From: Cystobasidium ongulense
Lineage: Eukaryota; Basidiomycota; Cystobasidiomycetes; Cystobasidiales; Cystobasidiaceae
Length of the DNA stretch: 64,000 bases
Assembly: GCA_022835595.1 (NCBI GenBank)
Contig: BQUP01000011.1
Coordinates: forward strand, 253,319 to 317,318
Direction of reading: 5' to 3'
Part shown: piece after piece, positions 51,301-61,914 of the stretch
How positions within the stretch are numbered: the stretch's first letter is position 1
Layout: every line of letters starts with the position of its first letter
The notes under the pieces: model-generated
Told to the model about the DNA's origin: nothing
The model's input: the letters and a program-made list of their open reading frames with translations, nothing else
Databases searched by the model: none
Made by a program: the position numbers and the translations under genes

Positions 51301-53800
51301 TCCTCGTTCAGATGATTCTACCTTTGCACGAAACCATAGCTGTGCAGAAAGCCAAGCCTCTCCGATTCGACTACAGTGGGCTGGTGCTCGTAATACGAGG
51401 GCATGAAGAACTGTTCTTCGAGATCGGGTCGGTGCGGAAGCGGGACGATCTACTCACTGTTATCATTCATCAACTGCAATTAGTGATGGATGTAGATGCA
51501 AAAGTGAAATTGACAATCAACCCCAAGCAAGAATTGCACGACTTGGAGGCTCTGCACAAGGTACCATCTTCGCCTGGCACTCAAAGCGATATGTCTCAAA
51601 TTATGTTCAGTTCAACGACATCGTCTTTTGTTACGTTCCAGCCACCCAAGGCTTTGCATAGTATGTACTATCCACTCAAAATCTTGAAGATCATGAGACT
51701 GATTCGTCGCGTTACAATAGTCACTTGCCTTACCGTCGGGTCACGTGGAGACGTGCAACCTTACATAGCCTTATGCTGTGGTCTCATGAAGGAGGGCCAC
51801 ACTTGCCGCATAGCATCGCACCCAGAATACAAATCATGGGTTGAGTCATATGGTATTGAATTCAGGGCGGTTGGCGGCGACCCAGCAGAATTGATGCGGT
51901 AAGCAAACGCAGCCAAGCCTTCGGGGGCTTTCGCTAAGTCTGCAATACCATTTAGAATCTGCGTTGAGAATGGCATGTTCACCGTCTCTTTCCTGAGAGA
52001 GGGCGTGGCCAAGTTCCGGGGCTGGCTTGATGACCTCCTAGTATCATCGTGGGATGCCTGTCAGGGAACTGATTTGCTTATTGAAAGTCCGAGTACCATG
52101 GCGGGCGTTCACATCGCAGAGGCACTGCAAATACCGTTTTTCCGTGCTTTCACCATGCGTAAGTTGTGACCTTGCATGCTACGATGGTTCAGCGCTAACC
52201 CCTGCATAGCTTGGACCCGCACGCGTGCATATCCGCACGCTTTTGCTGTACCGGAAACCAAGATGGGAGGCGGATATAATTATATGGTAAGAATTGGGTC
52301 AGCGCCCTGTAGTGCATATGGTTTCTAACTTCATCCGCTGCAGACCTACACTATCGTAAGCGCCGGTCGCGTACATTCACGTCGCTTAACTGACGTGATA
52401 CAAATCAAACAGTTCGACCAGGTCTTCTGGTTGGCGGTGAGGGTTTATTCTCCAAATCTTCCAATCAGTTTTAGGCTGACAACTACTATCCAGATATCCG
52501 GCCAGGTCAATCGCTGGCGAAAATCTGTTTTGCAATTGCAACCCACAACCGCGGAGAAACTTGAGCTTCACAAGGTACCGTTCCTGTATAATTTCAGCCC
52601 CACTCTCGGTGAGTCCTCTGAGCCCCTGCGTGCATTGGACGCCTCCGCTAATGCAATCTTCACAGTACCACCGCCTATGGATTGGATGGAATACATCCAC
52701 GTGACCGGTTACTGGCACCTGGACAATGCAGACGTATCCGGGAAGAAGTGGGAACCTCCTCACGATCTCCTCGACTTCATGGAACGAGCGCGGGCTGCGA
52801 ACAAGAAGGTCGTGTATATTGGCTTCGGATCTATCGTGGTTTCAGACCCGGCTGCACTCACAAGCATGATTCTCGGCGCAGTCGAAGAAGCCGGCGTATG
52901 GGCCATCATATCGAAAGGATGGTCTGACAGAATTGCATCCGTTCAGGATACATCCGAGACGAAGGCTGCGAAGCTGGAGAAAGACGCGGAGGATCTAGGC
53001 GCCCTTCCAGAGTGTGTCTTCAATATCAGCAGTATCCCCCATGATTGGCTATTTCCTCGGGTTGATGCTGTCTGCCACCATGGGTATGCCATTGTCCCTG
53101 TATGAATGACATCCGTGTTGCTGATTGTTTCGTCTTGTATAGCGGTGCGGGAACAACCGGTGCGTCACTTCGTGCAGGAAAGCCGACAATCATCAAGCCT
53201 TTCTTTGGCGATCAAGCTTTTTGGGCGGAGCGCGTGGAGACACTTCGCGTGGGTATCGCCTTGCGGAAGATGACGGTCGCATCGTTGGCACACGCTTTAG
53301 ATGTGTGTACGCAAGATCAGATCCTTGTCGAGAGCGCCCGCCGTTTGGGACAGCACATCCGGCAAGAAAATGGCGTTGCAACAGCCATTGAGGCCATTTA
53401 CCGCGACCTGGACTACGCGAAATCTCTTATTAAACACGACACGCGTTTCTCAAACAAGGAGATCGGAGGCGCGTCGCCTAGTCCACGTAGCTCGAAGCGC
53501 GAAAGTACTGTAAGCGACGGATCTTCCGGTTGGGACATCCTTTCCGAACGAACATCATCAGCCCACGGCATGTCAGAAGATGAATTGGACGGCTTTTCCC
53601 GGGACGCACCACTGCCTGAGGCTTTGTCAGATGAAGATAGCTCAGTAATACCGACATCTTCGTTGCGCAGGAGCGCGAGCAACACCTTGAGGAGAACTTT
53701 GTCCCGTGCAAACAGCATTCTTCCAGCATCGTTGCTTACGAGGCGGCGCTCCTCTACCGATAAAGACTCTGATTGGCGGGTTGCTAGTGATGCAGCATAG
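48382..53800 (+). CDS. ATG26: Sterol 3-beta-glucosyltransferase (ATG26/UGT51)
   Basis: Transfers glucose from UDP-glucose to ergosterol at membranes; in some yeasts it is needed for pexophagy. The start [20 protein letters not shown] opens a long Ser/Pro-rich region. Then a GRAM domain ([34 protein letters not shown]) split by a PH domain ([32 protein letters not shown]). A second GRAM follows ([20 protein letters not shown]). The GT1 domain begins [20 protein letters not shown] and includes [32 protein letters not shown], the sugar-nucleotide motif made across an intron, and [20 protein letters not shown] Ser/Arg-rich tail ends in VASDAA (TAG 53798-53800). Roughly 1,550 residues; more than ten introns. 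Some joins at 48830-49430 are unresolved. Confidence 0.93.
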
Positions 53801-54077
53801 GTTTTATAGTACGTAGTGAGGATTTGTAGCATAATTTCATTGCAGGGAAGTAGAACTGTATCTCATGCCAAATAGTTAAGGAATTTACGTCAATATAAGC
53901 AAAAGCATCGATCGCTTTTTCTCATCGTTGCCGTAATGTTGTTGCTCCTGGTAACGCCCGGCAGATGTGGTAAGATCGCAGTGCCTTTTGTTGCGCGAGA
54001 ATATCCGTGCTGTGGTTCGCTGCCGCGAGGATTGAAGCTGCTGATCCTCCAATGAGGATGGTTCTGTACTATCCGAT

Positions 54078-56866
54078 TCACTTATCTCGTGGCATGGAGA
54101 AGTCCTTGTCGAGGCGACCAAAGATATTGCTCACGGGTCCAGCTAAGCCGTTCTGACTCTTGAAACTCTCGAGGAAGTTCTTGATCATAGTATAGTCGGC
54201 AGGGGCGGATTCACTTTCATCGCGCTTGAGTGCAGCCACGAGCTCGGCATCGAGATCTGCATAGTCGAAATCCTCGTCGTCGCTGGCAGGATTCGCATCG
54301 TCGACTGCCATTTGTTCCGAATGTTCAGCTTTGGCTTCCGAGCTAGTAGGGGTAGCTTGAGCACCTTGTCGAGATTTCGAAAGTTCGGTATCCATGGCTG
54401 CCATCAAGGCTTCGAAGCTGTCCAGTCTCGAGTTAGGCTGTTGCTTTGTGGCTGGCGCTGGTTTATCAACGGGAGATTTCGATGCTTTGTCTGACTTAGT
54501 GGAGGCGGGCGCCGTCGAAACTTTCTTATGCGGCAAGTCGGCAATGTCCGATTGCGTAGTTCGGGTCTCTGGAACAAATGCCCCGCGTTTCTCCCTGCTC
54601 CTCAAAATATCCGCGTACTGGTCTTCTGTAAGGCCGAGAGCTTCTCTAGCGAACTTCAGAAAGTCATCACGCTCTCCGTCCCCAAAGTCCAGCTGAGCAT
54701 CTTCTTCGTCTGACAGGTCTTCCATGGTCGTCGTGTCCAACAATCGAGGTTTGCTCATTGCTTCTTGCTGTTCTGAGACTTTCTCTTCGTCAAAGAGCTC
54801 GTCCCCGGAATCATCGCCGTCATATTTCTGAAACGGCGTCAATCCAGCGGATTGCATATCCGCTTTTGATGGTCCAGCTAACTTGCTAGCATCCTTCAAG
54901 GCTTCCGCATGCTCAGGCAGCAGCTGTCCAGAGGCTTTCTGAGAATCGTCTTTCCGCTTTGCAGCAAGACGAGCCTCATTTGCGGCTGCTGAACCCCACT
55001 CGCCATCGCTAATGCCTGGTACGAGCTTTTCGAGCCTTTTTTGCTTGTCTTCTGGAGGTATACTAGGACCGGCTACCATCTCACCCCCCTCTTCGGCATC
55101 ACTGTCCTCATCGTCGTCGGAAAATACTTCGTCTTCGAACATAGCACCTTCGAGATCACCTTCTCCACTCAAGAAGGTCGAAAATTTGTCTGCCATGCCT
55201 TGGAGACGCTGGGCTTGTTCTTGCGCCATCTGTTCTTCTCTTTGGTCTTGCGACACAGATTCTGGAGATTCATCTTCAGGCGCTTTGTCCGGTTTCCCTT
55301 TCAGCATTTCCTCAAGTCGCGACTCGTCGATGTACAACCAAGAGTCTGAATCTTCCTGTAGGTTGTCGGAAGGTGGTAAAGCCTGTTTTGAGGTCATTTC
55401 CACAACTTCGTCTATCTTGCCGGCTAAATTGTCTCCTTTCGCAGCGCGATCTTCCTGCATGTCCTCCCAGTATGTCTTCGCTCGTGCTTCAAGCTTATTG
55501 TACAGTGATGAGCCTGTAGATTCTCCCTGAAAGTAGCCACTCTCAGTAAGTGCTACAATGTATTTGAGATACGCTTGGTTTTGGGACAAGTGACTGGAGG
55601 AGGGAGCAGGCGCTTTCAAATCCTGATCTTTATTCTTGTTGTTTCCGCTGCGGTCGATTTGTATCTTTGTGCCTTCTGAGCCTCGTTGTCTAGCCATAGA
55701 GCTCTTCTCTTCTTGGTATAACATCTCAAATCCACAAGCAATCTTCATACCAATGTCTCGTCTCCGACTTTCTATACTCTGCATCGAATTGGGATCGTCA
55801 TTTGCTGAGACCGCGAGCCAGCCGGCTCGCTCGAAAGGCTTGGGTGGGTAGAAACGCTGAGAAGCCAGTTGGGCGTATAAAGAGCGGGTCATGCGGACTG
55901 TAGTGTAATGCGCTGGTGCTGGTCTGAAACGGCGCATGTATTGGCATGCCTGATACCCAACAATAATATCAGCCATATTATAGTAGATTCCACAGAGATT
56001 GCGGGAATGCAACTGACCTTCAACTGGATGGCGTCTCGCTCGTAGAAAGTAGCAACGGCCTTTGTAATTAGAGAAGGATCATATTCCAATATCCGGATGA
56101 CTTCATCTGGAAGGTATGCCACGGTCCGGTGCGCATGTTCTGTCTTGACAGCATTATAGGTCGAGGACGTTCTTAGCCATATAGCTTTACTTATAGAAGG
56201 CGAAGCCAGCGTGGAGATGCGTTTGTGAGAATTGAACATTATGCTGAGTGCCGTGGCAAGACTCATGCGGCCTTCGATATCTTGCGACGACTCAAGCGGA
56301 ATAAGATGGAGCTCTCCTGCGTTAATCCACAGCTGGATCACAAACTTCAAGTCAGCGAGTTTCTATTCCAAAAGAAATAAGACATAGACACCTACCCGGT
56401 TGTCAGCATTATCTGGATTCAGCCAACCCGGCAAGACTTCGGCAGCCTCGATAAGCAGGAATTGGCCATCATTATCGTGAATTTCGATAACAGCGTCTGA
56501 CCATTTCTTTGAGATCTCTCGCAGAAGCCAGACTATCCACCACTCATCTTCCACCGATTCTCCTACAGAAGTTGTGCCCTGTAGGCAGAAAGCTCCAGCA
56601 ATTGTGGCCGGTAGGGCTTCATTCGAAGGACGCAGTTTGAATGGTTCTCTTTGCCATATGTAGCCGCCATCAGGCTGGACTGAATCGCACAGCTCTTGTG
56701 CATATTCTAGAATTGCAGCTGCACTTGCCTGCACTGACTCGATCGAGGTTGCCGTCTTGCTCGTGCTTGCTTGTAGAGCTGGGAAATACAGCGAGTAATG
56801 GCAGACATCATTTGATTGACTTGTGCGCCCTGCACTTGCCCTTTGGAGCTCTTCTATGCCTTCCAT
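54078..56866 (-). CDS. Ecdysoneless/SGT1 family protein (ECD)
   Basis: Homologue of ecdysoneless (ECD; fungal SGT1 family of PF07093, unrelated to the Hsp90 co-chaperone SGT1). In animals and S. pombe the family is linked to Prp8/U5 snRNP and pre-mRNA splicing. The start MEGIEELQRASAGRTSQSND precedes DVCHYSLYFPALQ, EPFKLRPSNEAL, EDEWWIVWLLREISKKW and the family signature DNDGQFLLIEAAEVLPGWLN then PDNADNR, followed after an intron by LWINAGELHLIPLES. The third main exon gives ACQYMRRFRPAPAHYTTVRM and RFYPPKPFERAGW. The C-terminal half is acidic and disordered (FEDEVFSDDDEDSDAEEGGE), ending SMPRDK. About 890 residues by my estimate. Confidence 0.92.
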
Positions 56867-57011
56867 GCTTGATCTGTGGGATTAGCGAATTGTCGCGAAG
56901 CCGAAAAGCAAAATATCGAAAACAGACGGCTCTTCACTTTGCCACGACTCGTCTACTTCTATTTCTTGGGCATATGCAGCAGGGACGACAACAAGCAAGA
57001 TAGGGAACGCT
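56867..57011. promoter_or_regulatory. Shared 145-bp promoter interval ECD / coilin
   Basis: The whole space between the divergent start codons is 145 bp. Both core promoters must lie here or overlap the coding starts. Confidence 0.55.
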
Positions 57012-59343
57012 ATGAAGCACCGTATCAGAGTCGTCGTTGACCAAGATGCTTCATCAGATGGCCAGCCCGCCAAAGCATGGCTGCAATATGACACCAGTGC
57101 CGAGAAAACCATCAAAGAATGCAGGAGAGCGTTCGCAAAGCAGCTTGGTCTACGCAATGCTGACGAGCTGGAATTGGTTATAGAAGGTAAGTGATTTCTC
57201 TAGACGTCTAGTATGCTAGCTAGCTGAAGAGCGGACCACAGGCTTCAAGGTATTGGACAGCCTGTCTTCGGATACTCTAGATGCTGTATGTAGCTTCTTG
57301 AATCATGCAGTACAGTAGCTGATAGGTGCCCACTTCGATATCTTGTAGACTAAAGATGTCGTAGAGTGAGTAACCCGGGCTAACCAGCTTTTGCAAAGAC
57401 TAATGGAAGTGTTAATACTAGAATACATCGAAAACCACAAGCCTCGCTGAACACCACTAGAGAAGGTTCGCACACAGCCAAGCGGAGAAAGCTGACCCCG
57501 GCCGCTAGAACAGATATTTTGCCCAAAAGACTTGTCCAGCAGACTGTCCAAGCTCAACCAAGTACTTCCCTGGCGGCGTCAACTTCGACTCAAGCCCCAC
57601 CGAAACAACTCCCTTCGGCACCCGTCAAGGATGGATACGAGTCAGATTCTTCATCAAGCTCCTCCTCCTCCTCCGCCTCATCATCATCATCATCATCAGC
57701 TTCCTCTTCTTCCGCATCTTCCTCCTCGTCCTCGTCCTCCCCGTCGTCATCAAATAGTTCGTCATCATCCTCCAGCACCGACTCTGCATCTTCCTCCTCC
57801 TCTGGCAAATATCCAAGCAAGAGTAACGCCCTTCACGCGAATGCTAAAGAGACGAATCAGTCGGCATCCGATCAATCGGGTGTACCGCCTGGGCAAGGTA
57901 AAGCTACTACAAAGGCAAGAAATGCAAGGAAAAGGTTGCGAAAGCAGCACATGAAGCGTGCCGCAACAGACGTTGAGGATGCGACAGGTATCAAGCGTCC
58001 CAAAATTTCACAGGCTGTGAAACTTGCTAGACCGGACAATCCAGAGCTCTCTAAGATACCTACTGGCGACCCGACGTTGGATTTCACCTCAATGAGCACG
58101 ACAACTCTACTACCTGCCTCAGGGAACAAAGCACTGCCGCAGGCGAGCACATCTAAGACTGTGATTATATCTGCACCGGCGCCTATGAGTGAATCGAAAG
58201 GTGAAGATCTGAAAATGCTATCGCTAGCTTCAGGAAACAGCAAGAAAGCCAAGTCACTCCGGCGCGACATGCTCGTTGGCCGAAGACAGACCAACAAGAA
58301 GATAGTCTACGCCGATGGCGAAGCTATGTCGATGGATGTGACTCCCGATAGTAGTGCGATCTTGGCCGAATTGACAGATGTGAATGGAGATGCTAGTGTT
58401 CCGGCTATAGCGGCATCAAGCTCGTCAATATTGGCTCCTCAACAAAGGGCGCAGAAGCCCGTCGACTTCTTCCCAAACGGAGTAAATAAACGTCTACCCC
58501 CTCCACCTCCTTCAACGAGGTCGGACCTGCCCTCGAACGTGATTGTCACATCGGTAGATGTCGAAGCAGAGGATTTTATTCCAGGAGTGCCAACGCCAGG
58601 TTTCGTCGCGCCACCTCAAGTACCGTATTACGCTCAAGCGCAAGTATGTAAGCCATCCCCGAAAGCCAGTCAGCCAGCGAATGCTGTTGCCAAAGCAGTA
58701 CCAGACACTTCGGACTACTTCAACGCGTACTCGGGATATTACGGTGCTACCAGTCACAATACCAAAGGGAATAAGCAGAAGGCTACTGGACAGAACAAAC
58801 CCCTCAACGGAGAGACAGTAGCTGCGAATGTGGAGCGCTATGTCTCAAACTTGGACAGCAAGGGCTGGCCTGGTTGGCCAAGTCTGGAAGATCTCGAAGG
58901 GGGTTTGTTCGAGACCTACAAACCTGTCACTGCGCCTGGCGATAGTGAGAAAGTAGCTGTCAAAGTGAGTGATCCAACAGATTATGGTGAGCTTACGTGC
59001 AATGCCTGACTATATATGTCCTGCACAGATCCTGGAACTTTCGCCATCTTCCTTCATGCCATCTCTATCTTTATATCATGGTATCGTTCTGTCGCTTGAA
59101 TCATCACCACACAGTTCCGCAATTCGCCTGAAGCTGCATCCATCTTGTCGACCGGGTGCTGGAGTAGAAGTAGAGGAAGACATGGAAGACGAGATTGCAT
59201 ATGACGAAACCGAATTTGAGCCACAGTATCCAAAGTTCTTCGGAGAAGATCTTGAGACGCCACTCGCTGATGTAGATCATCCAGACGTTAGGCTGATAAA
59301 GCTTGATGATATTGTAGATTGTCGTCGCATAGTGTTATCATAG
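57012..59343 (+). CDS. Coilin (Cajal-body scaffold) homologue
   Basis: Nuclear scaffold of Cajal bodies, acting in snRNP and snoRNP maturation. The N-terminal domain (MKHRIRVVVDQDASS, KAWLQYDTSAEKTIKECRRA, FAKQLGLRNADELELVIEG then FKVLDSLSSDTL) has the coilin ubiquitin-like layout. Several tiny exons (57242-57375) follow, and a large exon from about 57421 holds a long Ser tract and NLS-like runs (RKRLRKQHMKRA). The C-terminal domain reads NVERYVSNLDSKGWPGWPSL, then KVAVKILELSPSSFMPSLSL then YHGIVLSL, matching the coilin Tudor-like core (ILELS...SLY.G.V). About 690 residues. The pairing of the ends makes coilin a good call although fungal coilins diverge strongly. Confidence 0.8.
57640..57810 (+). 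repeat. Serine-coding TCC/TCA/TCT microsatellite within coilin
   Basis: An almost unbroken Ser run of about 55 codons, using TCC, TCA, TCT and AGC/AGT mixtures, lies inside the coilin large exon. Minus-strand frames made of Asp/Glu or Met/Arg runs here are repeat shadows. The mixture of codons argues for selected serine content and not only recent triplet slippage. Confidence 0.85.
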
Positions 59344-59442
59344 TATCCTTATTGAAATACAAATTTAACGCTTCAGGTCCTATTTCCAGCTATGTTTTCT
59401 TTCGTATGCCCTTTGCCTCTCTTTCACCACGACACCTTCGCA

Positions 59443-61629
59443 ATGCGACCTGATGGAATACGAGGTGCGCTAGTGCGATCTTGCAGAGCACATCACCGCA
59501 CTCGACTTCACAACAGTCCTCAAAGACCGTTCTCCTCTACTTCGCGGTCGAATCAACCCGGACCGTCTGTTCAAGCTGCTCCAGCGGGGTCGAGTAGTAG
59601 CTCTAGCGGAATAGCAGGTAACAGCAGCAGTGGTGCAGCAGGCGCCTCCAAGACCTCTTCAGCTACATCTACCTCTCCAGCAGCAGCATCGACCTCGACT
59701 TCAAAGCCAAAAGGACCGCCATCAGTCGCAGGACGTCGTAACACGGACCTGGCGCTCATAATCTCAGGCGGGCTAGGATTGTCGGCGCTCGTGCTATACA
59801 ACATCAAGACGAGAGAAACATCGTCACAATCCGCTTCGCTATCCACGCTGTCGCCATCATCCAAGTCCTTTACGCTGCCGGTTCAGACGTCGTCAGGATT
59901 GCAATTGCGGACGATACAAATGCTAGCACTGGCCAAGGTCAGCGAGACCTTGACAGCGAACGAACGCACTTATTCGGTTACGCGACCTGGTAATCCTCTG
60001 TACAGGTACGACACCAACTCTGTAGCTTCCAATCCTACCTGCGAAGATGCGCAATCCTTCACCATCTTCGAGCATGAAGGGGTAGACTACATACTAGCAA
60101 GTGTTTTCGATGGTCATTCGGGGTACTATACGAGCAGACTCATGGCGGAGAACCTGGAGAAGTACATTGCTAGAGAGATCTTTGAAGTCTTGAGGGGAGG
60201 GTATAAGAGTCTGTCTGTGTCCGGGGACAGCTGGTGGAATTGGCTATGGCAAGCGAGCAAGCAAACACCCAAGATGGCCGCTACAAGCCCGCAGAGCGCA
60301 ACACAACCCGGAAAAAGCACATCGATAGCGGGACGGATCGACGACCGGACGACTTTGCTTCCTCATGCACTTCGCGCCGCCTTCAACCTTGCCGACCGCG
60401 ATCTCATACAACCTCCGATGGATTACCTTAAATCGCTAGAAACTGGTAGCAAAGGGTCTCCCTTACAGCTTACAGAAGAGCAACGCAAACATGGCCTCAA
60501 CCTTCTCAATCCGGCATTGAGCGGCTCATGCGCTATCTCTGCACTGTTCGATACATCATCTTCAAACCTATATGTTGCACTGGCGGGAGATTCAAGGGCA
60601 GTCATGGGTACTTTCGATCCTGAAACACAGAAATGGACAGTGGACGTGTTGAGCGAAGACCAGACTGGGAGAAATCTGAAAGAGGTGGAGCGTATGAGGA
60701 AAGAGCATCCTAAGAACGAAGAAGAAACTGTCATTATGCGAGGTAGAGTGTTAGGCGGTCTCGAGCCCACACGCTCGTTTGGAGATGGCAAGTACAAGTT
60801 GTGAGTACATGCCTCAGAGAAATTTGTCTAGATGAAGAGCTAAACTATCCATTCTACCCGACAGCCCACTCACTATGCAAGAAAAGCTCATCGCAGCCTT
60901 CAAACCTTCAACGAGCAGAACAGCACCACCTTCTCTCTACAAGACACCACCATATGTGACAGCAGATCCAGTCGTTTCTGTCACAAGTCTAGCAAGTCCA
61001 CTTAGCCCTTCAGAGGCTGCGGGAGGGCGGCCCGCGCAATCAAGCCAAGGCAGCAATGCTACACCTATCGCGCCTGCTGACCAAACGGCCACACCTGGTA
61101 CGGCTGTTGGAAAGCGATTCATTGTGCTTGCAACCGACGGCCTGTACGATTGCTTGTCTTCAGAAGAGGTAGTAGCATTAGTTGCAGGACACCTGGACGG
61201 CTTGAAAGGAGACAAGAGCAGAGGTGAGGTCTTAGGACGCTTGCAAGAAAGTGAGACTGCCAAGCAGGCAGCTCTATTGAGTTCGCATAAGCCGAAAGAA
61301 GACAAGGAGAAAGGCAAGCGGTTCACATTTGAAGATCAAAACTTGGGTACTCATTTGGTTCGGTAAGTCGGATTGTTGGTAAGCTTCAGATTGCACTGCT
61401 GATGCGCTGTACGTCAACCAGTAATGCGCTCGGAGGTGCTCAGCGAGAGCATGTCTCGGCACTGCTGTCCATACCGCCACCATATTCGCGGCGATACAGA
61501 GATGATATCACAGTAAACGTGCTCTTGCTAGGAGATGGCCCGAGCCGTACTGCAACAGGGTCCAGCAACGACAAAATCCTTCCTGGCGTGACGCGCGTAT
61601 ACACCCAGCCTGCGCGGGCGAAGCTGTGA
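59443..61629 (+). CDS. Mitochondrial PP2C-type phosphatase (pyruvate dehydrogenase phosphatase-like)
   Basis: PPM/PP2C protein phosphatase similar to fungal Ptc5/Ptc6, which reactivate pyruvate dehydrogenase. The start MRPDGIRGALVRSCRAHHRT (59443) is Arg-rich without nearby acid clusters, as in a mitochondrial presequence; an in-frame ATG at 59392 gives a less typical leader. After a Ser/Ala linker comes one membrane helix LALIISGGLGLSALVLYNI. PP2C motifs: NPTCEDAQSFTIFEHEG (metal-binding acid), ILASVFDGHSGYYTSRLMAE (usual DGHGG here DGHSG), SGSCAISALF, LYVALAGDSRAVMG, GGLEPTRSFGDGKYK, then KRFIVLATDGLYDCLSSEEV and RRYRDDITVNVLLLG. Three exons; the stop is at 61627-61629. Confidence 0.87.
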
Positions 61630-61914
61630 AGTTGGGAGAGCCCTAGTCTCGCTTAGTAGCAAAACAGATTCTTAGGCGGACCAGTGTGTAGCAGTAGAAT
61701 GATTGTTGAACGAATGGCACGATGTTGTATGCAGCATCCGTGCAGAACGATGACCATAAACGTAAAGAAGAAGTTCCGCTTGGCCGAACATTGTCATGCA
61801 TTCGCCACCAAGGCCGTTTTCTAATTGCGTGTTTGATGGTCCAGCTTCTTTCTTCTGAAGCGACAGCTACAACTGATATCAGCAGCAAGGGTTTCCGGCA
61901 GGCGATTATCACAC

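Noticed and set aside
57590-57820. Acidic Glu/Asp-rich minus-strand frame
   Set aside because: Reverse-strand shadow of the coilin serine tract.
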